From NCBI GenBank assembly GCA_027365475.1, contig DAHXNI010000044.1, positions 1-32,404 on the forward strand: a stretch of DNA of 32,404 bases, given 5' to 3'. Positions within the stretch are counted from its first letter, which is position 1. The number at the start of each line of letters is the position of its first letter. The translations under genes were made by a program, and so were the position numbers. Below are positions 1 through 6,543 of this stretch, piece by piece. Under the pieces are notes generated by a model, which was not told the origin of the DNA, did not search any database, and saw nothing but the letters and a program-made list of their open reading frames with translations. Source of the stretch: Pseudomonadota bacterium (GTDB taxonomy: Bacteria > Pseudomonadota > Gammaproteobacteria > JAKAQQ01).

Positions 1-481
1 TGTGTGCCTTGTGAAAGGTGCACGAGTCCAGTGGGTGAGATACCCACCCGGCCACTCTCGCTCCGGCCGGAAGCACTTGGAGCGGGCCAGGAGGCAACAA
101 ATGGCCTGAAGCACTGCAAGAGAAACCCTCTGTAAGGAGGGAAGCGCAGCGTGCGGGCCGTAACGAGAGTGAACACTGTGCAGGCCCCGAAAAGATCGCC
201 GCGGAAGCCGACCCGCCATAATGTCTGGGGAAGGCCGCCGTGGTCAGGCAAGCGAGCGAGATACGCCCCTGACCATTCCGCCGGGGTAGTGGTGACGGCA
301 CGTGCGCGAGAGGACTGGTGTGCAACAAGGGAAGTCTGCGTGGGTGCGCGCCGGAGGGCAGTTCGGCCGCAACGACTGGCCCGCGAGGGACGGAGTCGAC
401 CTGGGCAGATGGCGGATGGGCTCGTAATACCGACGAAGCCGGGTAACGCCGGTGGAGGGAAGGGGCCCTGACGCATGAGCG

Positions 482-1849
482 ATGAGCAAAGCGGCAACAG
501 CCGCGGAGATTGGCATGAGCCTATCAACTTCGCGTAAATCGGTTGAGAAGCTGCAGAGTTCATTACAGGCGAAAGCCAAGTCCGAACGCAGCTATCGGTT
601 CTATAGTCTGTGGGACAAGATCTACCGAGAGGACGTGCTCCGGGAAGCATACCGCCGCAGCCGGGCCAATGCCGGTGCGCCGGGTGTGGACGGGGTCGAC
701 TTCGAGGCGATCGAAACCGCTGGCCTGGAACGGTGGCTGCAAGCGCTGCAAGAAGAACTGCGGAGCAAGAGTTATGCACCGCAGCCGCTTCTGCGCGTGT
801 GGATTCCAAAACGCAAGGGTGGCCAGCGGCCGTTGAGCATCCCGACGGTGAAGGACCGTGTGGTCCAGACGGCCGTCGTGCTGGTACTCGGTCCGATCTT
901 CGAAGCGGATCTGGCACCGCAGCAGTACGGGTTTCGCCCCGGGCTGGATGCGAAGATGGCCGTTCGGAAGGTGTACTTTCACATCACACAGCATGGCCGA
1001 CGGGAAGTGGTGGACGCGGACCTGTCCGACTACTTCACCACGATCCCGCACGGGCCATTGCTCCGGTGCGTCTCGCGGCGGGTGGCCGACGGGCAGGTCC
1101 TGTCGATCATCAAGCGCTGGCTGACGGTACCGGTGTGGGAGCGCGCCAGCCGAGGTGCGGTTCTGTGCACGACGGAGGCTCGCGATCGGAAGCGAGGGAC
1201 CCCGCAAGGAGGAACGGCTTCGCCGCTCCTTGCGAACCTCTATTTTCGGCGCTTCCTCCTGGCGTGGTACGCGCACGGCCACTCTCGGCGACTCGATGCG
1301 CAAGTCGTCAACTATGCCGATGATCTCGTGATTTGCTGCCGCCCCGGCAACGGTGCGGAAGCGCTCGCGGTGATGCGGCGCTTGATGGAGCGGCTGGGTT
1401 TGACGGTCAACGATCGGAAGACCCGGCTTGCGCACGTCCCGGAGGAGTCTTTTGACTTCCTCGGGTATACGGTTGGGCGGTTTTACGGGTACGGCGGACG
1501 TGCCTTCATCGGCACGGAGCCGTCCCGCCAGTCGCTCAGGCGTATCATCGAGCGGATCCACGACGAGACGACTCCACGATGGAATCTGGAAACGACCGAG
1601 AAACGGGTGGCTGCGCTGAACGCGCTGTTGCGCGGCTGGTCTGGCTACTTCGATCAAGGTCGAGTCATCCGCGCATACCGGGTGATCCAGAAGTACACCG
1701 TGAGCCGTCTGCGGCGATGGATGGTCCGGCGACAAGGGAAGCGAGGCACCACTGGGTACCGCCAGTATCCATACGAGTATCTCTACGAGACGCTCGGCCT
1801 CTACAAGCTCCCCGACAGCCGGGCCGCCGTGGCGAAAGCGAAGGCCTGA
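482..1849 (+). CDS. ltrA: group II intron reverse transcriptase/maturase
   Basis: The intron-encoded protein helps the intron RNA fold and splice, and reverse-transcribes it at the target site. The 455-residue product has an N-terminal region with APGVDGV (about 62-68), the IPKRKGGQRPLSIPT block, a conserved RGTPQGG stretch, and the catalytic YADD at 278-281. A maturase/thumb region follows, with the FDFLGY and WSGYFDQG motifs (GIIM domain), ending near the C-terminus. No HNH endonuclease domain follows, so target priming probably uses the replication fork or a nick made otherwise. ATG 482 is chosen because the frame opens there; a nearby ATG at 475 is out of frame. It is encoded in intron domain IV and its stop lies just 13 bases before domain V. 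The sequence type resembles bacterial class D/E maturases, but the class is not settled. Confidence 0.93.
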   Translation: MSKAATAAEIGMSLSTSRKSVEKLQSSLQAKAKSERSYRFYSLWDKIYREDVLREAYRRSRANAGAPGVDGVDFEAIETAGLERWLQALQEELRSKSYAPQPLLRVWIPKRKGGQRPLSIPTVKDRVVQTAVVLVLGPIFEADLAPQQYGFRPGLDAKMAVRKVYFHITQHGRREVVDADLSDYFTTIPHGPLLRCVSRRVADGQVLSIIKRWLTVPVWERASRGAVLCTTEARDRKRGTPQGGTASPLLANLYFRRFLLAWYAHGHSRRLDAQVVNYADDLVICCRPGNGAEALAVMRRLMERLGLTVNDRKTRLAHVPEESFDFLGYTVGRFYGYGGRAFIGTEPSRQSLRRIIERIHDETTPRWNLETTEKRVAALNALLRGWSGYFDQGRVIRAYRVIQKYTVSRLRRWMVRRQGKRGTTGYRQYPYEYLYETLGLYKLPDSRAAVAKAKA

Positions 1850-1862
1850 GACCCATGCGTGA

Positions 1863-2005
1863 GAGCCGGATGCGGGAAATCTGCACGTCCGGTTCGACGA
1901 GCGGCGACTGGAAACGGGACACATGAAGCGGATTGAGGCACCGGCTCTGCCGGCAAACAGCTACTCCCCGGCTTGTGTGAGCACCGCGCCAGTCGCCGAC
2001 TCTAC
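1863..2005 (+). ncRNA. group II intron domains V and VI (catalytic core and branch-point helix)
   Basis: Domain V starts GAGCCGGA and closes with TCCGGTTC at 1895. The AGC catalytic triad sits at 1864-1866. Domain VI has a 5' arm at 1899-1911 that pairs with 1989-2002: GAG with CTC, then a perfect 10-bp stem (1902-1911 with 1989-1998). A single unpaired A at 1999 lies between the two helices. That A is seven nucleotides from the 3' end at 2005, the expected place of the branch-point adenosine. About 77 nt (1912-1988) sit at the tip of domain VI, which is unusually long. The pairing was worked out by eye; no folding was run. Confidence 0.8.
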
Positions 2006-2720
2006 CGTTACTGACACCGGGACGGCTATAGGACGGCGTGATGTTGAGGTCGTGCAACTTGGCCAGATACGTCGATCCCTTCATGGGACTGCCATTATCT
2101 TGATGGATGACGAGCATCTGACCCGCAGCCCCTTCGCGATGGACCGCCTGCTCGATCAGCGTCGCCGCGTGATCGGACCCTTCCTCGGTGTGGACCTCGT
2201 GGGCCACCACCTTGCGGGAGTACACATCGAGGATGAGGTAGAGGAAAAAGAACATCCCCGCAAGGGGCCCAGGCAGATAGGTGATATCCCAGGCATACAG
2301 CTGATTGGGCCCGGTGGCACAATGGCGCGGTATCGTACGGGCTTGCGGAGCGCATGCCCGCCCCCGGTGGGCGAGCTGTTTCCCGGCCCGCAGGATGCGA
2401 TAGAAGGTCGACTCCGAGGCCAGATACGTGCCCTCATCGGCCAGTCGTGGCACGATCTGCGTGGGCGGAAGGCTCGCAAAACGGGGGCTGTTGGCGAGGG
2501 TCAGCACCTGGGCGCGTTCCTCCACGGAGAGGGCCTGGGCCGGCTTGGGGCGCACGGCCCGGGGGCGACCATCCTCCTGAACCGCATCCTCACGCACCCA
2601 ACGCTCCAGGGTGCGCAGGGTGAGCCCGAGTTCGCGGCAGGCCACCTTCCTGCGGGCACCCCGTGCCACGGCCTCATCGATCAAAACCACTGCGTTCTGG
2701 CGATCCGGGAGGCTGATCAT
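2006..2720 (-). pseudogene. IS3-family transposase OrfB, interrupted by group II intron
   Basis: Catalytic subunit with a DDE integrase (rve) core. Residues 1-238 are intact: an N-terminal HTH-like part (about 8-60), then the rve fold with the first Asp in WDITYLP (D145) and the second in HQDNG (D208). The frame stops being IS-like exactly after PSYSRPGVSN (ends at 2007). In relatives that block continues with an Asp-Asn-Pro stretch leading to the catalytic Glu. Here the group II intron begins after the first base of that Asp codon, so the Glu and C-terminus are separated. The intron lies on the opposite strand and so cannot be spliced from the orfB transcript. The long downstream frame inside the intron is spurious. 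Confidence 0.87.
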
Positions 2721-3214
2721 GCGTCCGCGTCCTCCCCCCAGATCGCCGCGGCTTTTTTTCGGAGTGTCAAAAGCGCAGCGGTCTCCGCCAAGGCCTTCTC
2801 CTTCCGGTTCAGTTCGCGGGCCAAGGCCTGACTGCGCTTTTTCTCCTGGGCCAAGGCGGCTCGCAGGTCGGATACCGTCCCCCCGGGACCCACACCCGTG
2901 GCCTGTTCACAGGCTATCCGCCAGGTCTTGACCTGGTCTGCGAAGAGCCCTTCCTCGCGGCAATACTCAGCGAGTTCCGCAGCATTCATGGCGAAGGTCG
3001 CGACCACCGTGGCGAGCTTCCGGGCCGCTGACAGCGGGTCGCCTGACGGCTTCGTGGTGTCCACCGTCCCTCCTTGGCCTCGCGTCTTCTCTCGCCAGCG
3101 ATAGAGCGTGGTATCCGCAATGCCGGTCTCCCGGGATAAGGCCTTCACGCAGATCGTCCCTGACAGCATGCGCCGGACCACAGCCTCCCGCCGTTCCAAC
3201 GAATAATATCTCAT
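2717..3214 (-). CDS. IS3-family transposase OrfA
   Basis: DNA-binding subunit of an IS3-type transposase. The 165-residue protein has an N-terminal helix-turn-helix (about 1-45, including ETGIADTTLYRWREKTRG), typical of IS3/IS911 OrfA. A middle region with AELAEYCREEGLFADQV looks like a second HTH. A charged C-terminal helix (about 115-150, rich in K, E, L and A) is probably the leucine-zipper-like multimerisation segment. A GAGAGGG ribosome site precedes ATG 3214. Its TGA overlaps the orfB ATG as ATGA, so orfB is probably translated by coupling or made as a frameshift fusion. The frame is complete. Confidence 0.88.
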   Translation of the reverse strand: MRYYSLERREAVVRRMLSGTICVKALSRETGIADTTLYRWREKTRGQGGTVDTTKPSGDPLSAARKLATVVATFAMNAAELAEYCREEGLFADQVKTWRIACEQATGVGPGGTVSDLRAALAQEKKRSQALARELNRKEKALAETAALLTLRKKAAAIWGEDADA

Positions 3215-3640
3215 GATGGGTCACCCTCTCTTCTGCCCCACAAGGTTAAACCACAGAGGCGACAACTATCCTGAGTGCGCCGGCGAAACCGGCAAGGAGT
3301 AAAGGGTGCAAGTCCCTGACAACGAAGAAGTAGCGAATCATGTTGGCCCCGAGTCATGCGTGGCGTACCGCGAGGTGCGGCGCGAAGCGTTGACAGGGGA
3401 ACGCATAGGCCAGCCATTGAGCCACGATAGAGGTGATATCCCGGGTGCCGACGCCGTTCAAGAGGCGGAAGGCAACACGTCTGTGCGCGCCATCGCAAGC
3501 GCTCGGATGACCTGGCGTGGTCGCAGACCCTGGCATGTGCGCACGCTCCTTGATCGGGAACCGGGAGATCTCCAGTCTGACCGTCGACGCTCGTACAGGT
3601 CGGCGGCCCGTGTCGGGAAGGCGAGGAGCCGAAGCCGACG

Positions 3641-3847
3641 ATGAACGGGCTGGAGAAGTCAGACCCCGCAGTAGTAGCTGTGAAGCCTGCGAACAAGGCC
3701 GGGCAACCGGCGGCGGAGTGGGTGGAGCCAAGGGCGGGGGCCAAGGGAAACACGGGCCAACCACGCACGCGACGGACGCAGAGCCGCACCAGCGTGTCAC
3801 AGGGGCTGGGCCGTGTACGGCACGCTGCAGGAAAATCCATGGCCTGA
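3641..3847 (+). pseudogene. N-terminal remnant of a group II intron maturase
   Basis: A 68-residue frame carries the recognisable opening of a group II maturase: MNGLEKSDPAVVAVKPANK, followed by a Gly/Pro/Arg-rich stretch (PAAEWVEPRAGAKGN), and ending in SQGLGRVRHAAGKSMA. Full-length relatives continue for more than 350 further residues with the reverse transcriptase domain. Here the frame stops and the sequence passes directly into the 3' part of the intron, so an internal deletion of more than 1 kb in domain IV is inferred. No YADD-type motif follows. The fragment is unlikely to have any function. Confidence 0.75.
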
Positions 3848-3878
3848 CCGGCGGTTCGCCGTCAAACACCCAAGGTGG

Positions 3879-3951
3879 GAGGCCCAGTGCGTGAATCGCG
3901 CACGCTGGGATCTGTTGCGGGGGGCGCTCAGCAATGGGCGTCCCCCGCGAT
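3879..3951 (+). ncRNA. domains V and VI of the second group II intron, altered
   Basis: The 34-nt domain V candidate (3879-3912) pairs CCCAG with CTGGG and GTGC-type inner arms around a GAAT-like loop. Its 5' end reads GAGG instead of GAGC, so the catalytic AGC triad appears disrupted by an extra or changed G. Domain VI is a continuous 13-bp helix (3917-3929 with 3936-3948, including two G-T pairs) with no unpaired A. Where relatives carry a bulged branch-point A, this copy has a C paired with G. Both changes suggest a dead ribozyme. Pairing was done by eye. Confidence 0.65.
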
Positions 3952-3969
3952 CAAACCGATCCACTATAG

Positions 3970-4083
3970 TTTGATTACATCGAGGTGTTTTACAATCGGA
4001 GACGCCGTCACTTCGCGCTGAGCTACCAGAGTCCGGCAGCGCATTATGCTGCGTGGCTCACTCAGCAGAAACTGGCGGCTTAG
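3970..4083 (+). pseudogene. C-terminal fragment of an IS3-family transposase OrfB
   Basis: Thirty-seven codons before a TAG read FDYIEVFYNRRRRHFALSYQ and then SPAAHYAAWLTQQKLAA. This is the standard C-terminus of many IS3-type OrfB proteins, where the FDYIE..YNR.R.H block lies after the catalytic Glu. A TAG sits immediately upstream in frame and the intron ends 18 bases before, so the rest of the gene is gone. It lies on the opposite strand to the other IS3 element and differs from it in type. The right end of the old element may be near 4100-4125 (AACCTAAACTGTGTCC), but this is not proved. Confidence 0.75.
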
Positions 4084-4354
4084 GTACTACCTTGGTATCC
4101 GAGAAACAGGGGTAACCTAAACTGTGTCCAGAATGTATCCAAGACCCCAACAGCCGAGGTCGAGCGAACGTGACTTCTGCACCACTGGGTTGCTATCTCA
4201 AGCGCGTATCTGTACCTGCGATACCAGAACGTCATCGCCACTCTGGCACACACGAAGGAGTTGCTGGCAGCCATCGACGAGGCCATCGCACATGCCGGTG
4301 GCTGCCTTTGGAATAACTGTCAGCTGGGAATGGACCACTCCGAGGCGGCTCAAT

Positions 4355-4630
4355 CTATGGTGGCCTGCGGTAAATCTTGCTCCGGCTGCCAACCTGCACC
4401 ACGAGAACACGCAAAGCGCCATCCTGAATGTCGCAAATCACTCGGCAGTCACCCACGCGGTAACGCCAGAGGCCGCCCAGCGGGCCGGTCAGTGCCTTGC
4501 CCGTGCTGCGTGGATTCTCCAGCCCAGAGATGCGCTCGTCCATGAAATCGACGATGCGCCGCGCCATCTGCTTATCAAGCTTGTGAAGCTGCCTCTTGGC
4601 CGTGTCGGCGTAATCAATCGTCCAGTCCAA
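4355..4630 (-). CDS. RelE/ParE-family toxin
   Basis: Toxin of a type II toxin-antitoxin pair. RelE members cleave ribosome-bound mRNA and ParE members poison gyrase; which applies here is not decided. The 91-residue product begins DWTIDYADTAKRQLHKLDK and has the family signature near the end: LWRYRVGDCRVICDIQD followed by a beta strand and SRSKIYR. The basic residues in RYRVGDCRV and the final Arg/Lys cluster are those usually needed. The start is TTG at 4630, overlapping the antitoxin end by 17 bases. This supports translational coupling and lower toxin output. Length and order (antitoxin first) are usual for the family. Confidence 0.85.
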   Translation of the reverse strand: MDWTIDYADTAKRQLHKLDKQMARRIVDFMDERISGLENPRSTGKALTGPLGGLWRYRVGDCRVICDIQDGALRVLVVQVGSRSKIYRRPP

Positions 4631-4841
4631 GATCTTTCCTCATCTCAGCAGCGGAATGTACCTGTTCTTGCCCCTTGCGTACGCGCTCCAACACGTCAGC
4701 AGCAAGGTAGTAGTCCTCCAACTCCTCAATGCCCTGCTCGATGATTTCCCGCAGGTAGTAAGCCTTGGTGCGCCCCGTACGGGAGGCAAGAAAATCAAGT
4801 CTTTTCTCGGTTTCTGGGGCGAGGCGAATCGAAGTGGCCAT
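4614..4841 (-). CDS. RelB/ParD-like ribbon-helix-helix antitoxin
   Basis: Antitoxin that should bind and neutralise the toxin encoded just downstream and repress their shared promoter. The 75-residue product starts MATSIRLAPETEKRLDFLA and continues with a ribbon-helix-helix fold (first about 45 residues, including GRTKAYYLREIIEQGIEEL). An acidic, helical tail (EDYYLAADVLERVRKGQEQ) would wrap the toxin. ATG 4841 is preferred over an in-frame ATG at 4853 because family members begin with the short strand MATSIRL. A 17-base overlap joins it to the toxin gene. Confidence 0.86.
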   Translation of the reverse strand: MATSIRLAPETEKRLDFLASRTGRTKAYYLREIIEQGIEELEDYYLAADVLERVRKGQEQVHSAAEMRKDLGLDD

Positions 4842-4855
4842 GTCGCAACTCATTT

Positions 4856-4890
4856 TAGATACGTGTATTCACATTATCACAAAATATCTA
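4856..4890 (-). promoter_or_regulatory. candidate promoter/operator of the toxin-antitoxin operon
   Basis: On the minus strand an extended -10 element, TG-T-GATAAT (hexamer at 4873-4878), lies about 32 bases before the antitoxin ATG. It is flanked by a perfect inverted repeat, TAGATA at 4856-4861 and TATCTA at 4885-4890. No good -35 hexamer is seen, as is common with extended -10 promoters. Ribbon-helix-helix antitoxins usually bind such repeats over their own promoter, so an operator is inferred. Confidence 0.5.
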
Positions 4891-5041
4891 CCGAGTGTGG
4901 GGCTGGTGCGATGGGTGGTCCCACACGGTTCGAAGCCGCCGGGCATTCTGGGCACCCGGTTCCTCTCACCGTAGGCTGAGCATGCCGCACCGGTTTGGCG
5001 GGGCAGGGCGCACAGGGAAGGGGCGATGACTTTTGATTCCA

Positions 5042-5842
5042 TTATGATGCCCGGCGCTTTGCATTGGCCCGAATGGCTTTTATCAGATAGGGGGTTAATC
5101 CTGCCTCGTGCCGGTCGATGACTTTTCTGAATCGTTGGTCGGACTCGTAAAGTCGGGCCAGGGCAACGTGTTGCTCCCGACTGCAGGGGTAGAACCCGTG
5201 ATCGTTGAAAAGTCGATGCCGCTCGGCCAGATTCCTGACGAAACGACTGTTGGGATACTGGTGTGCTTGAAGCGCCTGCGCCAGCTCGGACAGGATGGCG
5301 TCCTGTTCGTGCTTAAGGGACTGCCAGTCGGCTGGGGTGTAACGGCGGGTTCGTTCTTTTGAGATTCGCCAAGCCGCGCTTGTCCCCCACCGTTGTTCGG
5401 CCTCAGAGGCATATCGGGCAGGATCGAAACCGATGAAGAGCTCTTGCAGGGTCGTATCTGAAGCGGAACCTTCATTTGGGTTTTCGCATAAAAAAATGGC
5501 TCGATCGACCGCTGCCATCATGTCCGATGTGTGTCGGGCACGGTGCTCGAGAGTGATTCTGAGCTTGAGGAGAGCCTGTCTGTGATCATGATCCGGAGCT
5601 TCAAATGACCGCCGGATCTCATCGAGCGGAAATCCGAGTTCCCGTTGAATCAGGATTTTCTGCAGTTTGAGAATGTCCTCGTCCGAATAGAGGCGATACC
5701 CTGCTGGAGTCCGCTCCCTGGGAGTGAGCAGGCCCAGCTCGTCATAGTAGTGGAGTGTGCGAACCGAGACGCCGGTCAGGGTGGAGACCTCGCGGACCCG
5801 GTGGAAGCGCCGGGTGAGTGGAGACGGGCGTCGTGCTTTCAT
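5042..5842 (-). CDS. MerR-family regulator with TipAS-type ligand-binding domain
   Basis: Transcription factor that binds and untwists promoters with over-long spacers. The 266-residue protein has an N-terminal MerR winged HTH (about residues 10-80; VREVSTLTGVSVRTLHYYDE, then GLLTPRERTPAGYRLYSDED). A linking coiled coil follows (about 80-125), then a C-terminal TipAS domain (about 140-260). In known TipA-type proteins the TipAS domain captures thiopeptide or other hydrophobic antibiotics. ATG 5842 follows a strong GGGAG ribosome site; an in-frame TTG at 5860 overlaps the VOC stop and is less likely. It lies 14 bases downstream of the VOC gene in one operon, behind a promoter of MerR design, so autoregulation is expected. 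Confidence 0.9.
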   Translation of the reverse strand: MKARRPSPLTRRFHRVREVSTLTGVSVRTLHYYDELGLLTPRERTPAGYRLYSDEDILKLQKILIQRELGFPLDEIRRSFEAPDHDHRQALLKLRITLEHRARHTSDMMAAVDRAIFLCENPNEGSASDTTLQELFIGFDPARYASEAEQRWGTSAAWRISKERTRRYTPADWQSLKHEQDAILSELAQALQAHQYPNSRFVRNLAERHRLFNDHGFYPCSREQHVALARLYESDQRFRKVIDRHEAGLTPYLIKAIRANAKRRAS

Positions 5843-5856
5843 GAACGTATTCTCCC

Positions 5857-6381
5857 TCAAACGGGTTTTCCTAGGCGATGCGCGGAGGTCAGGATGGTCG
5901 CGACCCGCGACTGAATATCGGGATCCGGATCGCGTGGGCGTGAAGTGAATACAAAACGGTACCCAGTGGGATCCGTGACACGGAGCTCAGAGGTATTCCA
6001 TAGTGTGGCAAGAGGACCCGAGACGTTTACCAAACCCACCTTCCCGGCTTTCTCGATGCGTTCTGCAAGCACCTCGAGCTCACCATCGGCGTCGAAATAA
6101 AGGAGTGGTCCGCCGAGGGTCGGTATTCGTTCATCCTGGGCTGGAACCAGGAGTAGATCCTGGTATTTACGACGTCGGAGATGAAATGCAGGGCCGACCT
6201 GAAGCACAGAAAACCCAAGAGCCTTCTGGTACCACCCGGCCAGGTTCGCAGGCTCGGATGCGGCGATGAGGGCGAAGAATGGCATGGGATAGATTTCGAA
6301 GCCGTTTGATTGGCTGAGTGTGGGAGGGCCGGAATACCGGTTATGGAGAATGCCCGGATCGGTCGGGGATGAATCGCTCAT
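5857..6381 (-). CDS. VOC-family (glyoxalase/bleomycin-resistance fold) protein
   Basis: A 174-residue vicinal-oxygen-chelate protein. The betaalphabetabetabeta pattern is visible: PMPFFALIAASEPANLAGWYQKALGFSVLQ is the first module, and the second has LLYFDADGELEVLAERIEKAG, then LRVTDPTGYRFVFTSRP at the end. Such proteins either catalyse metal-dependent isomerisation or oxygenation, or bind and sequester drugs. Only a few metal-ligand candidates (His and Glu) are evident, so catalysis is uncertain. It is the first gene of an operon with a TipAS-type regulator, which suggests binding or modification of the compound sensed by that regulator. This role is inferred from position only. The start ATG lies about 25 bases from the predicted transcription start. 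Confidence 0.82.
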   Translation of the reverse strand: MSDSSPTDPGILHNRYSGPPTLSQSNGFEIYPMPFFALIAASEPANLAGWYQKALGFSVLQVGPAFHLRRRKYQDLLLVPAQDERIPTLGGPLLYFDADGELEVLAERIEKAGKVGLVNVSGPLATLWNTSELRVTDPTGYRFVFTSRPRDPDPDIQSRVATILTSAHRLGKPV

Positions 6382-6412
6382 GTCAGATTTCTCAAGGGAT
6401 TGGATTCAGGGC

Positions 6413-6443
6413 AGTATCCAGTATCACGTGACGTGAGAGTCAA
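6413..6443 (-). promoter_or_regulatory. MerR-type promoter with central palindrome, driving the VOC-merR operon
   Basis: On the minus strand TTGACT (6438-6443) and GATACT (6413-6418) are separated by 19 bp instead of the usual 17. Inside the spacer is a perfect 13-bp palindrome, TCACGT-G-ACGTGA (6424-6436). A long spacer with an operator between -35 and -10 is the hallmark of promoters controlled by MerR-family proteins. The operon downstream encodes such a protein. Predicted transcription would start near 6406, leaving a short leader before the VOC ATG. Confidence 0.78.
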
Positions 6444-6543
6444 GGGGCGCCCTGGAAGCCTTGCATCGCTCAAGACTCGTTCCGGATTGGCGGGGTGCCG
6501 GGTTCATGCTAGAGTGCCCGGATCCGTTACCGGAGCATCTATC

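Larger units (their letters stand above)
2..2005 (+). mobile_element. complete group II intron (ribozyme plus maturase), inserted antisense in an IS3 orfB
   Basis: A self-splicing retroelement. The 5' end has the group II start GTGTG at 2-6. About 475 nt of structured RNA precede a reverse transcriptase/maturase gene (482-1849). A domain V hairpin (about 1863-1895) and a domain VI stem (1899-2005) follow, and the element ends in AC as expected. The boundaries are supported by the host sequence: on the minus strand the IS3 orfB reads intact up to base 2006, which is the first base of the next codon, and base 1 is an A on that strand, consistent with the second base of the expected Asp codon. 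The element is therefore about 2,004 bp. Nothing in it looks broken, so it may still be mobile. The 5' exon lies outside the window. Confidence 0.85.
2006..3264 (-). mobile_element. IS3-family insertion sequence, left part (interrupted by group II intron)
   Basis: Contains orfA and the first 238 codons of orfB. The rest of orfB and the right end should lie beyond the intron, outside the window. The upstream end is placed near 3264, where the minus strand begins TGTCGCCTCTGTGG, a plausible left terminal repeat about 50 bases before orfA. The exact tip cannot be proved because the partner repeat is not visible. The element type is the IS3 group with an orfA of about 165 residues and an orfB beginning with a DRQNAV-like stretch. 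The copy is inactivated by the intron. Confidence 0.8.
3275..3951 (+). mobile_element. degenerate group II intron lacking its maturase gene
   Basis: A second intron, different in type from the first. It starts with GTGCG at 3275. It keeps about 365 nt of 5' ribozyme sequence (domains I-III), a maturase start (3641-3847), a domain V-like hairpin (3879-3912) and a domain VI stem, ending with AT at 3950-3951. Total length is only about 677 nt, because almost the whole reverse transcriptase is missing. The 5' text matches from memory a common proteobacterial intron type whose maturase begins with a KSD..VA.KPANKAGQPA block. It lies 10 bases from the probable left end of the IS3 element, and its 3' flank is another IS3 remnant. 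Confidence 0.75.

Noticed and set aside
563-1924. Long minus-strand frame opposite the first maturase gene
   Set aside because: It mirrors the GC-rich codon pattern of the reverse transcriptase and has no recognisable domain; the plus-strand gene explains the region.
1923-2831. Plus-strand frame of about 300 codons over the IS3 genes
   Set aside because: It starts inside intron domain VI and runs antisense to transposase orfA/orfB; no family similarity.
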